Source: Microbacteriaceae bacterium
GTDB lineage: Bacteria > Actinomycetota > Actinomycetes > Actinomycetales > Microbacteriaceae
Length of the DNA stretch: 15,938 bases
Reading direction: 5' to 3'
Assembly (NCBI GenBank): GCA_025463615.1
Contig: JAODAU010000278.1
Coordinates: 1-15,938 of the forward strand
Shown: positions 14,930 through 15,938 of the stretch, piece by piece
Numbering within the stretch: position 1 is the first letter of the stretch
Layout of the letters: each line of letters starts with the position of its first letter
Position numbers and translations under genes: made by a program
Notes under the pieces: model-generated
What the model was told of the DNA's origin: nothing
Databases searched by the model: none
Seen by the model: the letters and a program-made list of their open reading frames with translations, nothing else

Positions 14930-14954
14930 CCTGGTCGGCTCCGGCGCGTAGTCT
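14926..14954 (+). promoter_or_regulatory. Leaderless promoter for the AlkA-like glycosylase gene
   Basis: TAGTCT (14949-14954) is 7 bases before ATG 14962, and GTGACC (14926-14931; 4 of 6 to TTGACA) lies exactly 17 bases upstream of it. The -35 overlaps the permease stop codon. There is no Shine-Dalgarno, so transcription probably starts at the ATG. The arrangement makes the glycosylase gene independent of the exporter operon. Confidence 0.6.
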
Positions 14955-14961
14955 CGTGGCG

Positions 14962-15870
14962 ATGATCGTCACGACCTACGCGCCGGCCGAACGGGTGAGC
15001 CTGTCACACACCCTCGGGCCCCTCCGCCGCGGACACCTCGATCCGACGTTCCGCACGGACCCCTCGGGCGTCTGGCGCACCATCCGCACCCCGCACGGCG
15101 CGGCGACCCTGCATCTCTCGCCCAACACGGACGGCATCCGGGCGACGGCGTGGGGTCCCGGTGCCGAGTGGGTGATCGCGGGCGTGCCCGAGCTGCTGGG
15201 TGCCGGGGACGACTGGGGTGATCTGGATGTCTCGGCCGACGCCCTTCTCGCCGACTCCCGACGGCGCAACCCCGGGCTGCGTCTCATGCGCACGCGACAG
15301 GTGTTCGAGATGATGCTCGCCGCGATTCTTGAGCAGAAGGTCACGGGCAAGGAGGCCAGGCACGCCTGGCGGGTGCTCATCACGAAGTTCGGTGATCCCG
15401 CGCCCGGCCCGGCGCCGGCAGGGATGCGCGTGTTCCCGGCCGCGGAGACCTGGCGCCGCGTGCCGTCGTGGGAGTGGCACCGGGCCGGTGTGGGGCCGGA
15501 CCGCTCTGCGACATGCCTGCGCGCGGCCGTCGTCGCGGCATCCCTCGAGCGCACGCTAGAGGGCGGAAGAGGCGGGCCCGAGGTCGAGCGGGCGCTGCGC
15601 AGTATCCCTGGCGTCGGCGTGTGGACGTCGGCCGAGACGACGCAGCGGGCCCACGGTGACCCGGACTCCCCGAGCGTGGGGGATTACCACCTGCCTGCCG
15701 TCGTCGGCTGGGCACTCATCGGCAAGCCCGTGGACGACGACGGGATGCTCGAACTGCTCGCGCCCTGGGCCGGGCACCGGCAGCGGGTGATGCGCCTGAT
15801 CGAGTCCAGCGGCTTCGTCAAGCCGCGGTTCGGGCCCAGGATGACGGTGCAGGACCACCGCTGGCACTAG
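14962..15870 (+). CDS. AlkA-like DNA-3-methyladenine glycosylase (HhH-GPD family)
   Basis: A 302-residue DNA repair enzyme removing alkylated purines. The C-terminal half has the HhH-GPD fold: helical start RQVFEMMLAAILEQKVTGKEA (residues 112-132, core EQKVTGKEA), helix-hairpin-helix LRSIPGVGVWTSAE (212-225) and catalytic D241 in SVGDYHLPAVVGWAL. The N-terminal part (1-100) is AlkA-like beta structure with weaker similarity. It lacks the four-cysteine iron-sulfur cluster of EndoIII/MutY (only C185 is present), which favours the AlkA branch. The ATG at 14962 is chosen for the promoter placed 7 bases upstream; the frame is open back to 14752 but overlaps the permease and has no conserved sequence. 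Unlinked in function to the exporter operon before it. Confidence 0.88.
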   Translation: MIVTTYAPAERVSLSHTLGPLRRGHLDPTFRTDPSGVWRTIRTPHGAATLHLSPNTDGIRATAWGPGAEWVIAGVPELLGAGDDWGDLDVSADALLADSRRRNPGLRLMRTRQVFEMMLAAILEQKVTGKEARHAWRVLITKFGDPAPGPAPAGMRVFPAAETWRRVPSWEWHRAGVGPDRSATCLRAAVVAASLERTLEGGRGGPEVERALRSIPGVGVWTSAETTQRAHGDPDSPSVGDYHLPAVVGWALIGKPVDDDGMLELLAPWAGHRQRVMRLIESSGFVKPRFGPRMTVQDHRWH

Positions 15871-15885
15871 GCCTGCTTCGGGCCG

Positions 15886-15937
15886 CCCCCGGCGCCCGCC
15901 CACCCCGGCCCACCCGCCCGCCCCGGCCGCCCGCCCC
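15886..15937 (-). repeat. C-rich low-complexity tract, G-quadruplex motif on the minus strand
   Basis: Between 15886 and 15937 there are ten runs of three or more C, two A and no T. On the minus strand this reads as G-runs separated mostly by single bases, for example GGGG-C-GGG-C-GGG-T-GGG around 15913-15924, satisfying the G3+N1-7 quadruplex rule many times over. It begins 15 bases after the glycosylase stop and runs to the window edge. It could be a strong structural element, an unusual 3' region, or a difficult-to-sequence contig end. No gene is supported in 15871-15938. Confidence 0.7.
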
Positions 15938-15938
15938 G

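Noticed and set aside
14752..14961. N-terminal extension of the DNA glycosylase upstream of 14962
   Set aside because: It overlaps the permease C-terminus, is Arg-rich frame-shadow sequence, and the promoter at 14926-14954 would lie inside it.
15556..15903. Minus-strand open frame at the right edge
   Set aside because: Antisense to the glycosylase over most of its length and begins inside the C-rich tract; no supporting motif or start signal.
1..15938. CRISPR arrays, tRNA/rRNA genes, insertion sequences and attachment sites
   Set aside because: No regularly spaced repeats, cloverleaf-like sequence, transposase or long terminal inverted repeats were seen on reading both strands.

Overview
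The window is GC-rich (about 69% by eye) chromosomal DNA from an actinobacterium, most likely of the Microbacteriaceae type. This rests on codon use, GTG/TTG starts, leaderless-looking promoters, DUF3618 and YtxH-like proteins, and an actinobacterial coproporphyrin-type haem pathway. Nearly every base is coding and gene order is operon-like. No tRNA, rRNA, CRISPR array, insertion sequence or prophage was seen.

Left part (1-6219, + strand): a haem biosynthesis run. The 3' end of a probable coproheme decarboxylase gene (hemQ/chdC) is followed by hemH (cpfC), hemC, hemB and hemL, each overlapping its neighbour by 4 bases (ATGA or GTGA), so translation is probably coupled. After a 146-base gap come three small membrane-protein genes (YtxH-like, DUF1469/holin-like, DUF3618), then hemD, so hemD lies 3.4 kb downstream of hemC. 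HemL, HemB, HemC and HemD take glutamate-1-semialdehyde to uroporphyrinogen III. CpfC and ChdC do the last two steps through coproporphyrin III and coproheme.

Middle part (6216-9138): on the minus strand, pfkA (6-phosphofructokinase), a YhdH/AcuI-type acrylyl-CoA reductase and a DUF1304 membrane protein. The DUF1304 gene converges with hemD so tightly that their stop codons overlap. A small DUF4190 membrane protein is divergent from pfkA. A strong bidirectional hairpin terminator follows it.

Right part (9196-14929): an apparent envelope-stress or export module. A histidine kinase and an OmpR-type response regulator run leftward. A lipoprotein, a membrane-fusion adaptor with a peptidoglycan-binding-like domain, a MacB-like ATPase and an FtsX/MacB permease run rightward as a tightly coupled operon. 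The divergent intergenic region carries a perfect 8-bp direct repeat at 11-bp spacing, as expected for an OmpR-family operator. This is the part most worth experimental attention; the inducer and substrate cannot be read from sequence. An AlkA-like DNA glycosylase with its own leaderless promoter follows. The window ends in an extremely C-rich tract that can form a G-quadruplex on the complementary strand.
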